Counted from the stretch's first letter, positions 26,716 through 36,478 are shown. The stretch: DNA of 64,000 bases from Alphaproteobacteria bacterium (GCA_020850755.1 JADZEB010000011.1:186001-250000); one strand, 5' to 3'. The notes: generated by a model not told the origin, from the sequence alone. Program-made: numbers and translations.

Positions 26716-27696
26716 ATGAACTGCGCTCTGCCGCGCCGCCACTTGCTTGCTTCCGCCGCCGCGCTTGCCGGCGCCTCCGTCCTGCCAAGCGGTGCGCGCG
26801 CCCAGGCCTGGCCCGCCCGGCCGATCAACGTGATCATCGCCTATCCCGCCGGCGGCTCGACCGACATCGCCGCGCGCGCGATCCTGCCCTATCTGGAAAA
26901 GAACCTGCCGGGGGCGAGCTTCGTCGCCGTGAACCGCGCCGGGGCGGGCGGCGAGGTCGGCACCACCGAGCTTTCCACCTCCGCCCCCGACGGGCACACG
27001 ATCGGCTTCCTCAATGCGCCGAGCTTCATCATGAAGCCGTATGAGCGGCGCACGCGCTACACCAAGGACAGCTTCACCTATCTCGGCAACCTGGTCTACG
27101 ACGCCGGGGCGATCGCCGTGCGCGCCGACAGCCCGGTGCGCAGCTTCACCGACCTGGTGGCGCGGCTGAAGGCGCAGCCGGCGAGCCTTGGCATCTCCAG
27201 CGCCGGCCTTGGCACCGACGACCATCTCGGCATCTCGATCATCCAGCGCCAGGCGGGCATCCAGTTCAACCATGTGCCCTTCAATGGCGATGCGCCGGCG
27301 GTGACCAACCTGCTCGGCGGCCATGTCGACATGTGCATGCTGAACATCGGCTATCTCACGCCGCGCATGCGCGCCGGCCAGCTGCGGGTGCTGGCCGTTG
27401 CCGCCGAGGAACGCCACAAATGGGCGCCCGACGTGCCCACCTTCCGCGAGCTCGGCATCAACTATGTCGGCGGCTCCTCGCGCGGGCTGGGCGCGCCCAA
27501 GGGCCTGCCGGCCCCGATCGCCGCCAAGCTGATCGAGGTGATCGGCAAGGCCGTGGCCGACCCGGCCTTCCAGGAAGCCTCGGACAAGCAGTTCGTGCCG
27601 CTGAACTTCGTTCCCGGCGAGCAGTATCGCGCCTTCGTCGACCGGCTCGACCGCGACCTGGACGAGATCTGGAAGGTCGATCCCTGGAAGCGCTGA
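26716..27696 (+). CDS. Bug/TctC-family solute-binding protein
   Basis: A 326-residue periplasmic receptor. The signal MNCALPRRHLLASAAALAGA ends SGARAQ; the mature start WPARPINVIIAYPAGGSTDI is the Bug hallmark, followed by VNRAGAGGEVGTTE and FNHVPFNGDAPAVTNLLGGHVD. GGGAGGA precedes ATG 26716. It is the second Bug gene of the window without tctAB membrane partners. It may share a transcript with the enolase-superfamily gene 115 bp upstream. The ligand is unknown. Confidence 0.9.
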   Translation: MNCALPRRHLLASAAALAGASVLPSGARAQAWPARPINVIIAYPAGGSTDIAARAILPYLEKNLPGASFVAVNRAGAGGEVGTTELSTSAPDGHTIGFLNAPSFIMKPYERRTRYTKDSFTYLGNLVYDAGAIAVRADSPVRSFTDLVARLKAQPASLGISSAGLGTDDHLGISIIQRQAGIQFNHVPFNGDAPAVTNLLGGHVDMCMLNIGYLTPRMRAGQLRVLAVAAEERHKWAPDVPTFRELGINYVGGSSRGLGAPKGLPAPIAAKLIEVIGKAVADPAFQEASDKQFVPLNFVPGEQYRAFVDRLDRDLDEIWKVDPWKR

Positions 27697-27710
27697 GCGC
27701 GCGCCGGCCC

Positions 27711-27780
27711 CGGACGCTTTGGCCCGGACGCTTTGGCCCGGACGCTTTGGCCCGGACGCTTTGGCCCGGACGCTTTCGGG
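27711..27780. repeat. 14-bp minisatellite, four perfect units plus one variant
   Basis: CGGACGCTTTGGCC is repeated four times without change (27711-27766), followed by the variant CGGACGCTTTCGGG. It starts 15 bp after the Bug-protein stop codon and leads into the terminator hairpin. Confidence 0.95.
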
Positions 27781-27785
27781 CCAAC

Positions 27786-27822
27786 GCGATCGGGCGCCGG
27801 CCACCCTCCGGCGCCCGTTCGC
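27786..27822. terminator. Long terminator hairpin after the Bug gene
   Basis: CGGGCGCCGG (27791-27800) pairs with CCGGCGCCCG (27808-27817). After one T-T mismatch the stem continues as GCGA/TCGC. It lies between convergent genes (Bug protein and Rieske protein). There is only a short T-run. Confidence 0.65.
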
Positions 27823-27844
27823 TGTCCGCCGGCTCCCTGCGCGA

Positions 27845-28240
27845 TCAGTCCTCGGGCTCGGCGCCCAGGATCACCAGCCCCCCCGCCACGCGCGCGGGCA
27901 GCATCTCCAGGCTCTCGCCCGTGCACGGCCCGCCGACGCAATAGCCATCGGCGATGCGAAAGAAGGCGTTGTGGGTCGAGCACTGGATGAATTCGCGCTT
28001 CGCATCCAGGAACTGGTCCGGCACCCATTCCAGCGGCACGCCGATATGCGGGCAGGAGTTGACATAGGCGAACACCGCCTCGCCCTGGCGGACCAGGAAG
28101 AAGCCCATGAACCTGCCCGGCGGCGCGGGGAAACCCTTGGCGCCGCCATCGGGGATGTCCTCAAGCTGGCAGAGGATGCGCTCGCCCTCGGCCAGCGCGA
28201 AGCCGGGCGGGACGGCGACCGGCGCGGGCGGCTCGTTCAT
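27845..28240 (-). CDS. Rieske [2Fe-2S] domain protein
   Basis: A 131-residue single-domain ferredoxin-like Rieske protein. The cluster ligands are in SCPHIGVPLEW and QCSTHNAFFRI (CxH...CxxH). The surrounding segments ILCQLEDIPDGGAKGF and YCVGGPCTGESLEMLPARV fit small alphaproteobacterial Rieske proteins. Its ATG overlaps the stop of the EVE-domain gene as ATGA, so both are translated together. The redox partner is unknown. Confidence 0.9.
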   Translation of the reverse strand: MNEPPAPVAVPPGFALAEGERILCQLEDIPDGGAKGFPAPPGRFMGFFLVRQGEAVFAYVNSCPHIGVPLEWVPDQFLDAKREFIQCSTHNAFFRIADGYCVGGPCTGESLEMLPARVAGGLVILGAEPED

Positions 28241-28665
28241 CGCAGCCCGGCATCGGGCTTGAGCCCGCCCATGGTCGAGATCAGACGCCAGGCCGCGCGC
28301 GGCACCGGCATGACCGAAAGCCGCGACTGGCGCAGCAGCAGAAGCTCGGCCAGCGCCGGCTCGGCCTTGATCGCGGCCAGGCTCACCGGCTGCTTGAGCG
28401 GCATCAGCGCGCGGAAACAGACCATGCCGAACCGGCCGCTCTCGTCGGTCGGGTCGGGCTGGTATTCCTCGGCCACTTCCAGGATGCCCACCACCTCCTT
28501 GCCGATGTTGGAGTGGTAGAAGAAGGCGCGGTCGCCCTTGCGCATCGCCTTCATGTAGTTGCAAGCCTGATGGTTGCGCACGCCGGTCCAGGGTTCGACA
28601 CCCTTGGCCATGTGCTGGTCCCAGGACCAGACATCGGGCTCGGACTTGACCAGCCAGGTATTCAT
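28237..28665 (-). CDS. EVE-domain protein (PUA-like, modified-base binding)
   Basis: A 142-residue EVE-domain protein (THYN1-like). MNTWLVKSEPDVWSWDQ, GVRNHQACNYMKAMRKGDRAFFYHSN and GRFGMVCFRALMPLKQPVSL are the family core. EVE domains bind modified DNA or RNA bases; the bacterial single-domain role is unsettled. It is the first gene of a two-gene unit with the Rieske protein. Confidence 0.92.
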   Translation of the reverse strand: MNTWLVKSEPDVWSWDQHMAKGVEPWTGVRNHQACNYMKAMRKGDRAFFYHSNIGKEVVGILEVAEEYQPDPTDESGRFGMVCFRALMPLKQPVSLAAIKAEPALAELLLLRQSRLSVMPVPRAAWRLISTMGGLKPDAGLR

Positions 28666-29148
28666 GGGCGTAAGGCGCCTTTCGTGACCGACGGACATGG
28701 GCAATGAAGGACGGCAACGGAGAGCGCCGGGCGGACCGGCAATCCGCCGCGGCGCGGCCCGCCTTACCTGCGGTTTCGCCGTCGCCGCGTCAAGCCGCGT
28801 GAAGGCGGGCCACGATCCGGCGCGGGACGGGACGGGACGGCCCAATGGCCCGGCCCGTCGCGCTGGTGGGCAACGGAAACGCGCCCCGCCGGCGCAGGAC
28901 GACCCCGCCGGCACTGCCGCGCCCCAGCCCCGCGCCGCATGTCGTCCCGTCCGGCGGCCCCGCGGGCTCGCGGACTGCCATGCCGCCTAGCCCGGCCGCC
29001 TTGAGCGCCAAATCGGGCGAAGGGTCTTGTCCTTGGCCACCCCGGCGACCGCCCGGCGCGCACGGCCCCGCCACGCGGCGTGGAAATCGACCGGAAAACG
29101 GCCGGGTGGCCTTTCAACTGCGCCGCCGCGACCATTATAGTCTTGCTC
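28666..29148. other. Gene-free divergent region before the ccm operon
   Basis: 483 bases between divergent EVE and ccmC genes. They are mostly very G/C rich, with no protein-like frame. The only promoter-like sequence is close to ccmC (29113-29141). I see no other structure that stands out. Confidence 0.5.
29113..29141 (+). promoter_or_regulatory. Possible ccm operon promoter
   Basis: TTCAAC and TATAGT are spaced 17 bp, in the only AT-richer patch before ccmC. Transcription would start within a base or two of the ATG at 29149. The -35 box matches the consensus poorly. Confidence 0.35.
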
Positions 29149-29976
29149 ATGGACAGACCCGCCACCCCGCCCGCCGCCCTGGCCTCCGGCCAGGCCGCCC
29201 CGGCGCACGCCGCGCCCGAGGGTGCGCGCGCCACCGCCGGCCGGGTCAACCTGCATCGCTTCGCCAATCCGGGGCGCTTCCTGCGCCTGTCCGGCCAGCT
29301 CCTGCCCTGGATCGCTGCCGCCGCCGCCCTGTTGCTCGGCCTCGGGCTGGCCTGGGGCCTCGCCTTCTCCCCGGCCGACTACCAGCAGGGCGAGACGGTG
29401 CGGATCATGTATATCCATGTGCCCTCGGCCTGGGTGGCGATGGCCTGCTATTCTACCATGGCGATCGCCTCGGCCTCCGCCCTGGTCTGGCGCCATCCGC
29501 TGGCCGACCTCGTGGCGATCGAGTGCGCCCCGATCGGCGCCTGCTTCACCGCCGTCTGCCTGGTCACGGGCTCGCTCTGGGGCAGGCCGATGTGGGGCAC
29601 CTACTGGGTGTGGGACGCGCGGCTGACCTCGGTGCTGCTGCTGTTCTTCCTCTATCTCGGCCATATCGCGCTGGTGAACGCCTTCGACGATCCGGCGCGC
29701 GGGCGGCGCGCGGGTGCGATCCTGGCGCTGGTGGGCGCGGTCAACCTGCCGATCATCAAGTTCTCGGTCGATTGGTGGAGCACGCTGCACCAGCCCGCCT
29801 CGGTGTCGCGGCTGGCGGCACCGGCGATCCACCCCGACATATTGTGGCCGCTCCTGGTGATGGCGCTCGCCTTCACTCTGCTGTTCGCGGCGCTCTTGCT
29901 GTTGCGTGTACGCGCGGCGATCTATGCGCAGCGGGCGCGCGCGCTGATGGCGGCGCGCGCTGCCGTCCGCGCTTGA
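29149..29976 (+). CDS. ccmC: Haem exporter / c-type cytochrome maturation protein CcmC
   Basis: Inner-membrane protein that presents haem to CcmE. The 275 residues contain about six helices. The WxWD haem-handling motif is in GTYWVWDARLTS, with conserved histidines in MYIHVPSAW and WWSTLHQPAS. The first 40 residues are an alanine/proline-rich cytoplasmic extension. It opens a ccmC-D-E-F-G-H-I series; ccmA and ccmB, normally upstream, are not in the window. Confidence 0.95.
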   Translation: MDRPATPPAALASGQAAPAHAAPEGARATAGRVNLHRFANPGRFLRLSGQLLPWIAAAAALLLGLGLAWGLAFSPADYQQGETVRIMYIHVPSAWVAMACYSTMAIASASALVWRHPLADLVAIECAPIGACFTAVCLVTGSLWGRPMWGTYWVWDARLTSVLLLFFLYLGHIALVNAFDDPARGRRAGAILALVGAVNLPIIKFSVDWWSTLHQPASVSRLAAPAIHPDILWPLLVMALAFTLLFAALLLLRVRAAIYAQRARALMAARAAVRA

Positions 29977-29998
29977 ACAGGAGCAGGATGCGCACGCC

Positions 29999-30226
29999 AT
30001 GACGGGCCTTTCCTCCTGGATCGCGATGGGCGGCCATGCCCCCTTCGTCTGGGGCAGCTACGGCGTATCGGCGCTGATCCTGGGCGCCCTGGCGATCGTC
30101 TCCTGGCGTGGCCATCGCGCCGCGCGCGCCCTGGTCGCGCGGCTCGAGGCCGAGGGCGCGCGCCGCCGCCCCGCCCCCGGCGCCAACGCCGCCGCCAGCA
30201 CCGCCGCACCGGAGCGCGCCGCATGA
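29999..30226 (+). CDS. ccmD: Haem exporter protein CcmD
   Basis: A small membrane protein of 75 residues, with one helix ([19 protein letters not shown]) followed by a basic stretch ([22 protein letters not shown]), the CcmD pattern. It stabilises the CcmABC-CcmE complex. GCAGGATG precedes the ATG. The stop overlaps ccmE as ATGA. Confidence 0.9.
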   Translation: MTGLSSWIAMGGHAPFVWGSYGVSALILGALAIVSWRGHRAARALVARLEAEGARRRPAPGANAAASTAAPERAA

Positions 30227-30723
30227 CGCGCAAGCGCCGCCGCCTCTGGATCCTGCTGCTCTGCGCGCTCGGGCTCGGCAGCGCGACCGCTCTGGTGCTG
30301 ACCGCGCTCGACGATCATCTCGTGTTCTTCTTCAGCCCGAGCGATCTCGCCGAGCGCCCGCCCCCGCCCGAGCGGCTGTTCCGCGTGGGCGGGCTGGTCG
30401 AGACCGGCAGCGTCGAGCGGGCCGAGGGCAGCACCGTGCGCTTCCGCGTGACGGACGGGGCGAAAACCCTGCCGGTCACGTTCCAGGGCCTGCTGCCCGA
30501 CCTGTTCCGCGAGGGCCAGGGCGTGGTGGCGCAGGGCCGGCTCGGGCCGGACGGGGTGTTCCGCGCCACCGAGGTCTTGGCCCGCCACGACGAGACCTAC
30601 ATGCCGCCCGAGGTGGCCGACGCGCTGCGCCGCGCCGGGCACTGGAAGCCGGGCGACCCGCTGCCCGGTGGCGCACCGTCGGGCACGCCTGCGGGCGCGC
30701 CGCGCCCGGCCTCGGGCAGCTAG
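30223..30723 (+). CDS. ccmE: Cytochrome c-type biogenesis haem chaperone CcmE
   Basis: Periplasmic haem chaperone anchored by an N-terminal helix ([19 protein letters not shown]). The 166-residue product has an OB fold ([46 protein letters not shown]) and the covalent haem-binding His122 in [13 protein letters not shown]. It then receives haem from CcmC and passes it to CcmF. The C-terminal tail is proline/glycine rich. Confidence 0.96.
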   Translation: MTRKRRRLWILLLCALGLGSATALVLTALDDHLVFFFSPSDLAERPPPPERLFRVGGLVETGSVERAEGSTVRFRVTDGAKTLPVTFQGLLPDLFREGQGVVAQGRLGPDGVFRATEVLARHDETYMPPEVADALRRAGHWKPGDPLPGGAPSGTPAGAPRPASGS

Positions 30724-30743
30724 CGGGGCGGGGCGAGATCGTC

Positions 30744-32753
30744 ATGGCACCCGAGCTTGGCCATTTCGCGCTGGCACTCGCGCTGGTGCTGTCGATCGCG
30801 CAGGCAGCGCTCGGGCTGGTCGGCGCGGCCCAGCCGCGCGGGCGCGGCGCGGTGCTGATGGCCGGCAGCGCCTCGGCCGCGCTCGGCCAGTTCCTGTTCG
30901 CGACGATCGCCTTCTTCGCGCTGATGGCGAGCTATATCGCTTCCGACTTCTCGGTCGAGAATGTCGTGCAGAACAGCCATTCGGCCAAGCCGCTGCTCTA
31001 CAAGATCTCGGGCACCTGGGGGAACCACGAGGGCTCGATGGTGCTCTGGTGCCTGATCCTGGCCATGTGCGGCGCGGCCGTGGCCCTGTTCGGCCGGCAG
31101 TTGCCGCCGACGCTGAAAGCACGCGTGATCGGCGTCCTGGGCCTGATCGGGGTCGGGTTCCTCGCCTTCGTGCTGTTCACCTCGAACCCGTTCGCCCGCA
31201 TCTTCCCCCCGCCGCCGGACGGGCGCGACCTCAACCCCTTGTTGCAGGACCCCGGCCTCGCCTTCCATCCGCCCTTCCTCTATCTCGGCTATGTCGGTTT
31301 CTCGGTCTCCTTCGCCTTCGCCATCGCAGCCCTGATCGAGGGGCGGGTCGATGCGGCCTGGGGCCGCTGGGTGCGGCCCTGGACGCTGGCCGCCTGGGTG
31401 GCGCTGACGCTCGGCATCGCGCTCGGCTCCTGGTGGGCCTATTACGAGCTCGGCTGGGGCGGGTTCTGGTTCTGGGACCCGGTCGAGAACGCCTCCTTCA
31501 TGCCCTGGCTGCTCGGCACCGCACTGCTGCACTCGGCAGTGGTGGTCGAGAAGCGCGAGGCGCTCAAGGTGTGGACGATCCTGCTCGCGATCCTCACCTT
31601 CTCGCTCTCGCTGCTTGGCACCTTCCTGGTGCGCTCGGGCGTGCTGAACTCCGTGCATGCCTTCGCCAACGATCCCGCGCGCGGCATCTTCATCCTGCTG
31701 CTGCTGCTGCTGGTCGTGGGCGGCTCGCTCCTGCTGTTCGCCTGGCGCGCGCCGGCACTTCGCCCGCAGGGTTTCTTCGCGCCGATCTCGCGCGAGGGTG
31801 GGCTCGTGCTCAACAACCTGCTGCTCGCCACCGCCACCGCCACGGTGTTCGTGGGCACGCTCTATCCGCTGTTCGCCGAGCTGGTGCTGGAGGCCAAGAT
31901 CTCGGTCGGCGCCCCCTTCTTCAACGCCGTGTTCTTCCCGCTGATGGCCCCGCTGGTGGTGGCGATGGCGATTGGGCCCTTGCTGCCCTGGAAGCGGGGC
32001 GACCTTGCCGCCGCCCTCTCGCGCCTCGCCGCCGCCGCCGCCGCCACCGCCTTCGTCGCCCTGCTCTATCTCTGGATCGCGGGCTCGGCGCTGTTGCTGC
32101 CGCTGCTTGCCTTCACGCTCGCGACCTGGCTGGCCGTCGGCACCGCGACCGAGCTTTCCGAGCGCATCGGCCTTGCCCGCCTGCCCTGGCGCGAAAGCGC
32201 CCGGCGCCTGGTCCGCCTGCCACGCGCCGCCTTGGGCATGACGGTGGCGCATCTCGGCTTCGCCATCACGCTGGCCGGCATCGGCGGCATGGGGCTGGCC
32301 GAGGAGCGCATCGCGCTCATGCGCCCGGGCGAGACCGCGACACTTGCCGGCTACGCGATCCGCTTCGAGGGCATCGGCAATGTCGCCGGCCCCAACTATG
32401 TGGCGGCGCGCGCGACGCTTGCGGTTTCGCGCGATGGCCGCCCGCTCGCCACCCTTTCGCCCGAGCGGCGCAGCTTCCCGGTCGCGGCCATGAGCACGAG
32501 CGAGACCGCGATCCGCACCACGGGCTTCGCCGACCTCTATGCCGCGGTGGGCGAATCGGATGCGAACGGCGCCACCGTGATCCGCCTCTATCACAAGCCG
32601 CTCGCGCCCTGGGTGTGGCTCGGCGCGCTGGTGATGGCACTCGGCGGCATGCTGTCGCTGTCGGACCGGCGCTATCGCATCGGCGCGCCCGCGCGCCGCC
32701 GCCGCGAGGCCGACAGCGAGGCCGCCGCGCACGGCGCCGCCCCGGCTGAATGA
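30744..32753 (+). CDS. ccmF: Haem lyase CcmF
   Basis: The large inner-membrane haem lyase subunit that attaches haem to apocytochromes. The 669 residues carry about fifteen helices, the WxWD domain (LGWGGFWFWDPVENASFMPW) and conserved histidines in NSHSAKPLLYK and DPGLAFHPPFLYLGYVG. It starts at ATG 30744, 20 bp after ccmE, and overlaps ccmG as ATGA. Confidence 0.97.
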   Translation: MAPELGHFALALALVLSIAQAALGLVGAAQPRGRGAVLMAGSASAALGQFLFATIAFFALMASYIASDFSVENVVQNSHSAKPLLYKISGTWGNHEGSMVLWCLILAMCGAAVALFGRQLPPTLKARVIGVLGLIGVGFLAFVLFTSNPFARIFPPPPDGRDLNPLLQDPGLAFHPPFLYLGYVGFSVSFAFAIAALIEGRVDAAWGRWVRPWTLAAWVALTLGIALGSWWAYYELGWGGFWFWDPVENASFMPWLLGTALLHSAVVVEKREALKVWTILLAILTFSLSLLGTFLVRSGVLNSVHAFANDPARGIFILLLLLLVVGGSLLLFAWRAPALRPQGFFAPISREGGLVLNNLLLATATATVFVGTLYPLFAELVLEAKISVGAPFFNAVFFPLMAPLVVAMAIGPLLPWKRGDLAAALSRLAAAAAATAFVALLYLWIAGSALLLPLLAFTLATWLAVGTATELSERIGLARLPWRESARRLVRLPRAALGMTVAHLGFAITLAGIGGMGLAEERIALMRPGETATLAGYAIRFEGIGNVAGPNYVAARATLAVSRDGRPLATLSPERRSFPVAAMSTSETAIRTTGFADLYAAVGESDANGATVIRLYHKPLAPWVWLGALVMALGGMLSLSDRRYRIGAPARRRREADSEAAAHGAAPAE

Positions 32754-33331
32754 CGGCAGCCCCGCGCGCCATGACCACCCGCCGCCTGCTGTTCCTCTTG
32801 CCCGCCGCGCTGTTCCTGGTGCTGTCGGGCGCCTTCGCCGCCTGGTTGCTCACGGGGCGCGATGCGCGCCACGTGCCCTCGGCGCTGATCGACCGGCCGG
32901 TGCCCGCCTTCAGCCTCGCCGCGATCGAGGGCATGGACGGGGTCGCCGGCAATCGCGGCTTCGCCGATGCCGATCTGCGCGGCGCCGCAGGCCCGGTGCT
33001 GGTGAATTTCTGGGCCTCCTGGTGCATCCCCTGCCTGGTCGAGCATCCGCAACTCATGCGCCTTGCGCGCGAGGGCGTGCCGATCTTCGGCGTCAACTAC
33101 AAGGACAAGCCCGAGGATGCGCGCGCCTTCCTCGCCCGCCACGGTGATCCGTTCCGCCGCCACGGCGCAGACCGTTCGGGCCGCGTCGCGGTCGATTTCG
33201 GCGTCTATGGCGTGCCCGAGACCTATCTGATCGACCGCGACGGGCGCATCCGCTGGCGCTATGCCGGGCCGATCACGGAAGCGGTGCTGGAGGGCGAGCT
33301 GCGCCCGCGGCTCGCCGCCTTGCGCCGATGA
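32750..33331 (+). CDS. ccmG: Thiol:disulfide interchange protein CcmG/DsbE
   Basis: Membrane-anchored periplasmic thioredoxin, 193 residues, that reduces apocytochrome or CcmH cysteines. The anchor is [22 protein letters not shown], the redox motif WCIPC has cysteines 92 and 95, and [17 protein letters not shown] carries the cis-proline loop. It starts in an ATGA overlap with ccmF and ends in one with ccmH. Confidence 0.96.
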   Translation: MTAAPRAMTTRRLLFLLPAALFLVLSGAFAAWLLTGRDARHVPSALIDRPVPAFSLAAIEGMDGVAGNRGFADADLRGAAGPVLVNFWASWCIPCLVEHPQLMRLAREGVPIFGVNYKDKPEDARAFLARHGDPFRRHGADRSGRVAVDFGVYGVPETYLIDRDGRIRWRYAGPITEAVLEGELRPRLAALRR

Positions 33332-33855
33332 CGCGCCGTCTCGTGCGCGGCGGCGCGCTGGCGGCGCTGGCCCTGCTTGCTGCGCTGACCCTCGTCGCGC
33401 CGGCGCAGGCCGTGCTCGACCCGCGCGAGATGCTGGCCGATCCGGCGCAGGAGGCGCGCGCGCGCGCGATCGGGCGCGAGCTGCGCTGCCTTGTCTGCCA
33501 GAACCAGAGCATCGACGATTCCAACGCCGATCTGGCGCGCGACCTGCGCATGATCGTGCGCGAGCGCGTGGCTGCGGGCGACAGCGACGAGGCGGTGCTG
33601 CAATTCGTCGTCGCGCGCTATGGCGAGTTCGTGCTTCTGCGCCCGCCGCTGAACGCCGCCACCATCGCGCTCTGGGCAGCGCCCGCGATCGTGCTGGCCT
33701 TCGGCGCGCTCGGTGTCGTGCTCTATTTCCGCCGCCGCAGGAGCGAGGCCGGGACGGCCGGCGCCGAGGTCGCCACGCCCGCTGCCGCCCCGCTCTCGCC
33801 CGAGGAACAGGCACGGCTTGCCCGCCTGCTCGATGGTGGGGACAGGCCGGCATGA
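33328..33855 (+). CDS. ccmH: Cytochrome c-type biogenesis protein CcmH (CycL)
   Basis: Apocytochrome thiol reductase component, 175 residues. A signal peptide ends PAQAV; the [11 protein letters not shown] motif has cysteines 54 and 57. A C-terminal membrane helix ([21 protein letters not shown]) follows. Short CcmH plus a separate CcmI, as here, is usual in alphaproteobacteria. It overlaps both neighbours by ATGA. Confidence 0.96.
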   Translation: MTRRLVRGGALAALALLAALTLVAPAQAVLDPREMLADPAQEARARAIGRELRCLVCQNQSIDDSNADLARDLRMIVRERVAAGDSDEAVLQFVVARYGEFVLLRPPLNAATIALWAAPAIVLAFGALGVVLYFRRRRSEAGTAGAEVATPAAAPLSPEEQARLARLLDGGDRPA

Positions 33856-35246
33856 TCTGGCTCGTGCTTGGCCTCTGCGCGGCAAGCGCGGTGGCGATCC
33901 TGCTCTGGCCGCTCTTGCGCGTGCGCGAGGCGGCGCCGGACCGGGCGCTCTACGATGTCGCGCTCTATCGCGCGCAGCTTGCCGAGATCGAGCGCGACCG
34001 GGCGCGCGGCGCGCTCGACGAGAAGGGCCACGCCGCCGCCTTGCTGGAGGTGCAGCGCCGCCTGCTCGCCGCCAGCGCGGGTGCCGACGATGCCGCCGCG
34101 CCGCGCGCCGAGGGGCAGGGCGTAGCCGGTCGCTGGGTGCTGCTGCTGGCGGGCCTGCTTGTGCCGGTGCTGGCCCTTGCGATCTACCTGCCCGCCGGCT
34201 CGCCCGACCTGCCGGCGATGCCGCTGGCCGAGCGCCGCGCCGCCGAACAGCGTGCCGAGGCGGAAGCCGAGACGCTGCTCGCCGCATTGCGCGCTCGCCT
34301 CGCGCAACTGCCGCCCGACAGCGCCCAGGCGCTGGAAGGCTGGCTCCTGCTCGGCGCCGCCGAGCGCCGGCGCGAGCGCTTCGCCGCGGCGGCCGAGGCG
34401 TTCGGGCGCGCCCATGCCATCAGGCCCGATCCCGATATCGGCACCGACTGGGCCGAGATGCTGATCGCGGATGCCGATGGCCGCGTGCCCGAACAGGCGC
34501 GCGCGCTCCTGCGCGCCGCCCAGGCCGCGCGCGCGAGCGGGCCGGGCAGCGAGCGGGCGCGCTTCTATCTCGGCCTCGCGGCGATGCAGGCCGGTGATCC
34601 CGCCGCCGCGCTCGGCTTCTGGCGGCCGCTGTTGCAGGAAGCGCCGGCCGAGGCGCCCTGGCTGGCACTCCTGCGCCAGCGCATCGCCGAGGCCGAGGCG
34701 GCGCTTGCCGGCGCTGGCGGCGCCGGTGCCGCCCGCCCCGCCGCGCCTGCGTCCGGCCCCTCGCCCGAGCAGATGGCGGCAGCGGCCGCCATGCCGGCCG
34801 AGCAGCGCGCGGCGATGATCGGGATGATGGTCGAGGGGCTGGCCGCGCGGCTGCGCGAAACCCCGGACGATGTCGAGGGCTGGCAGCGGCTCGCCCGCGC
34901 GCGGCTGGTGCTGCGCGAAGGCAGGGCGGCGCGCGAGGCGGCGATGCGCGCGCGCGCGCTCCGCCCGGCCGAGATCGAGCCCTACGCGCTCGAAGCCGAG
35001 GCGCTGGCGCAGATCGCCGCCGGCAGCGCCCCGCCCTCCGAGCTGCTCGGGCTGATGCGCGCCGCACTCGCCCTGCCCGGCGCCGAGGATGACCGGCGCC
35101 TGCTTTGGTATGGCGCGCTCGCCGAGGCCGAGCATGGCGATCGTGCCCGCGCGCGCACGCTGTTCACCACCCTGCTTGCGCGCACCGACGCCGACAGCCC
35201 GCTCCATGCCGAGGCGCGGCGGCGGCTGGAGGCGCTGGCGCCGTAA
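33852..35246 (+). CDS. ccmI: Cytochrome c-type biogenesis protein CcmI (CycH), TPR protein
   Basis: Apocytochrome chaperone of 464 residues. Two N-terminal membrane helices ([22 protein letters not shown] and [17 protein letters not shown]) flank a cytoplasmic loop with [19 protein letters not shown], the conserved CcmI segment. The periplasmic part has TPR-like repeats ([50 protein letters not shown]). It is the last gene of the ccm operon. Confidence 0.94.
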   Translation: MIWLVLGLCAASAVAILLWPLLRVREAAPDRALYDVALYRAQLAEIERDRARGALDEKGHAAALLEVQRRLLAASAGADDAAAPRAEGQGVAGRWVLLLAGLLVPVLALAIYLPAGSPDLPAMPLAERRAAEQRAEAEAETLLAALRARLAQLPPDSAQALEGWLLLGAAERRRERFAAAAEAFGRAHAIRPDPDIGTDWAEMLIADADGRVPEQARALLRAAQAARASGPGSERARFYLGLAAMQAGDPAAALGFWRPLLQEAPAEAPWLALLRQRIAEAEAALAGAGGAGAARPAAPASGPSPEQMAAAAAMPAEQRAAMIGMMVEGLAARLRETPDDVEGWQRLARARLVLREGRAAREAAMRARALRPAEIEPYALEAEALAQIAAGSAPPSELLGLMRAALALPGAEDDRRLLWYGALAEAEHGDRARARTLFTTLLARTDADSPLHAEARRRLEALAP

Positions 35247-35265
35247 TCGCCAGCGATCGCCCCGC

Positions 35266-35304
35266 CGCGCGCGATTGCCGCGCGCGATTGTCGCGCGCGA
35301 TTGT
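35266..35304. repeat. 13-bp tandem repeat after ccmI
   Basis: Three units of CGCGCGCGATTG(C/T) directly follow the ccmI stop region. No coding frame uses them. Confidence 0.85.
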
Positions 35305-35398
35305 CGCGCCGGCGGAGCGGGCGTAGCATCGCCCGATCACACACCACAACACCGGCACGCGCCACCGCGCCGCGCCCCGCATTGCAGAGAGGCACGCC

Positions 35399-36403
35399 AT
35401 GCCCGACACCGCACCGCCCGCGCCACCCATGCTCACGCGCCGCGTCGAGGGCATCCAGGCCTGGACGCGCGAGCAACTTGCCGTCGCCGATTGGCGCCTG
35501 CCCGTTCCGCCCGACGCGATCGCCGAGCTGCACGGCCTTGTCGCCAGCCTGCGCGCCGACCCGCTGCCAACGCCCCTGCTCGAACCCGGCATGTTCGACC
35601 TGCCCGCCTGCCGCGCGCTGATGGCGCGCGCCAAGGAGATCACCGACAAGGGCGTCGGCGTGGTGATCCTCGATCGCCTGCCGCTCGATGCCTGGAGCGA
35701 GCAGGAAGGGATCGCGGTCTACTGGCTGCTGGCTTCCATGGTGGCGCGCCCGGTGGCGCAGAAATGGGCCGCCCAGCCCGGCTGGGGGCAGATGATCTAC
35801 AGCGTCACCGATCTCGGCCGCCCGCCGGGCCAGGGCGTGAAGGTGGACGTGACCAACCACGAGCTCACCTTCCACACCGACAATTCCTCGAACCACACCG
35901 CGCCGGAATATGTCTCGCTGCTCTGCCTGCGCCCGGCGCTGGCCGGCGGGATCAGCAAGGTCGCCTCCTGCTACACGCTGCACAACCTGATGCTGGAGCG
36001 CCATCCGCGGCTGTTGCCGCGCCTCTACCGCCCGGTGCTGTTCGACCGCCAGCGCGAGCATGCCGAGGGCGATCCGGAAACGCTCGCCAACCCGATCTTC
36101 GAATGGGACGGCGCCAACCTCTCGATCCGGCTTTCGGTCGGGCGCATCCTGAAGGGCTACGAGGTGGCGGGAGTGCCGATCGACCCCGAGGGCAAGGCCG
36201 CGATCGAGGCGCTGATGGCGGTGCAGGAGGATGCCTCCGTGTGGCTCGACTTCCTGTTCGAGCGCGGGCAGGTGCAGATCCTGAACAACCATTTCCTCGG
36301 CCATCTGCGCACGTCCTTCACGGACGGCCCGACGCCGGATACCAAGCGCCACCTGATCCGGCTGTGGCTGCGCAACGCCGGCCGGCGGAGCTTCAGGGGG
36401 TAG
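35399..36403 (+). CDS. TauD/TfdA-family Fe(II)/2-oxoglutarate-dependent oxygenase
   Basis: A 334-residue oxygenase-fold protein. The metal motif HTD appears in LTFHTDNSSNH, the distal histidine is probably in NNHFLGHLRTSF, and the 2-oxoglutarate-binding arginine lies in HLIRLWLRN. GVGVVILDRLPLDAW and GWGQMIYSVTDLGRP are characteristic of the TauD/TfdA group whose substrates remain unknown. It has its own upstream spacer and is separated by 163 bp from the foreign-looking HAD gene. Confidence 0.85.
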   Translation: MPDTAPPAPPMLTRRVEGIQAWTREQLAVADWRLPVPPDAIAELHGLVASLRADPLPTPLLEPGMFDLPACRALMARAKEITDKGVGVVILDRLPLDAWSEQEGIAVYWLLASMVARPVAQKWAAQPGWGQMIYSVTDLGRPPGQGVKVDVTNHELTFHTDNSSNHTAPEYVSLLCLRPALAGGISKVASCYTLHNLMLERHPRLLPRLYRPVLFDRQREHAEGDPETLANPIFEWDGANLSIRLSVGRILKGYEVAGVPIDPEGKAAIEALMAVQEDASVWLDFLFERGQVQILNNHFLGHLRTSFTDGPTPDTKRHLIRLWLRNAGRRSFRG

Positions 36404-36478
36404 GGGGGCGGCTGCGCCTGCTTTGAGCGGGGCTCGCGCTCCACGAATTCGCACTGCATTTGCACCGCTCTCAGCGTG

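Noticed and set aside
27711-27780. CRISPR-like repeat array
   Set aside because: The 14-bp units are directly contiguous with no spacers, so it is a minisatellite.
30720-32732. A 670-codon open frame antisense to ccmF
   Set aside because: Composition is arginine/histidine/glycine-rich with no family motif, while ccmF on the other strand is unambiguous; long antisense frames are common in such GC-rich DNA.
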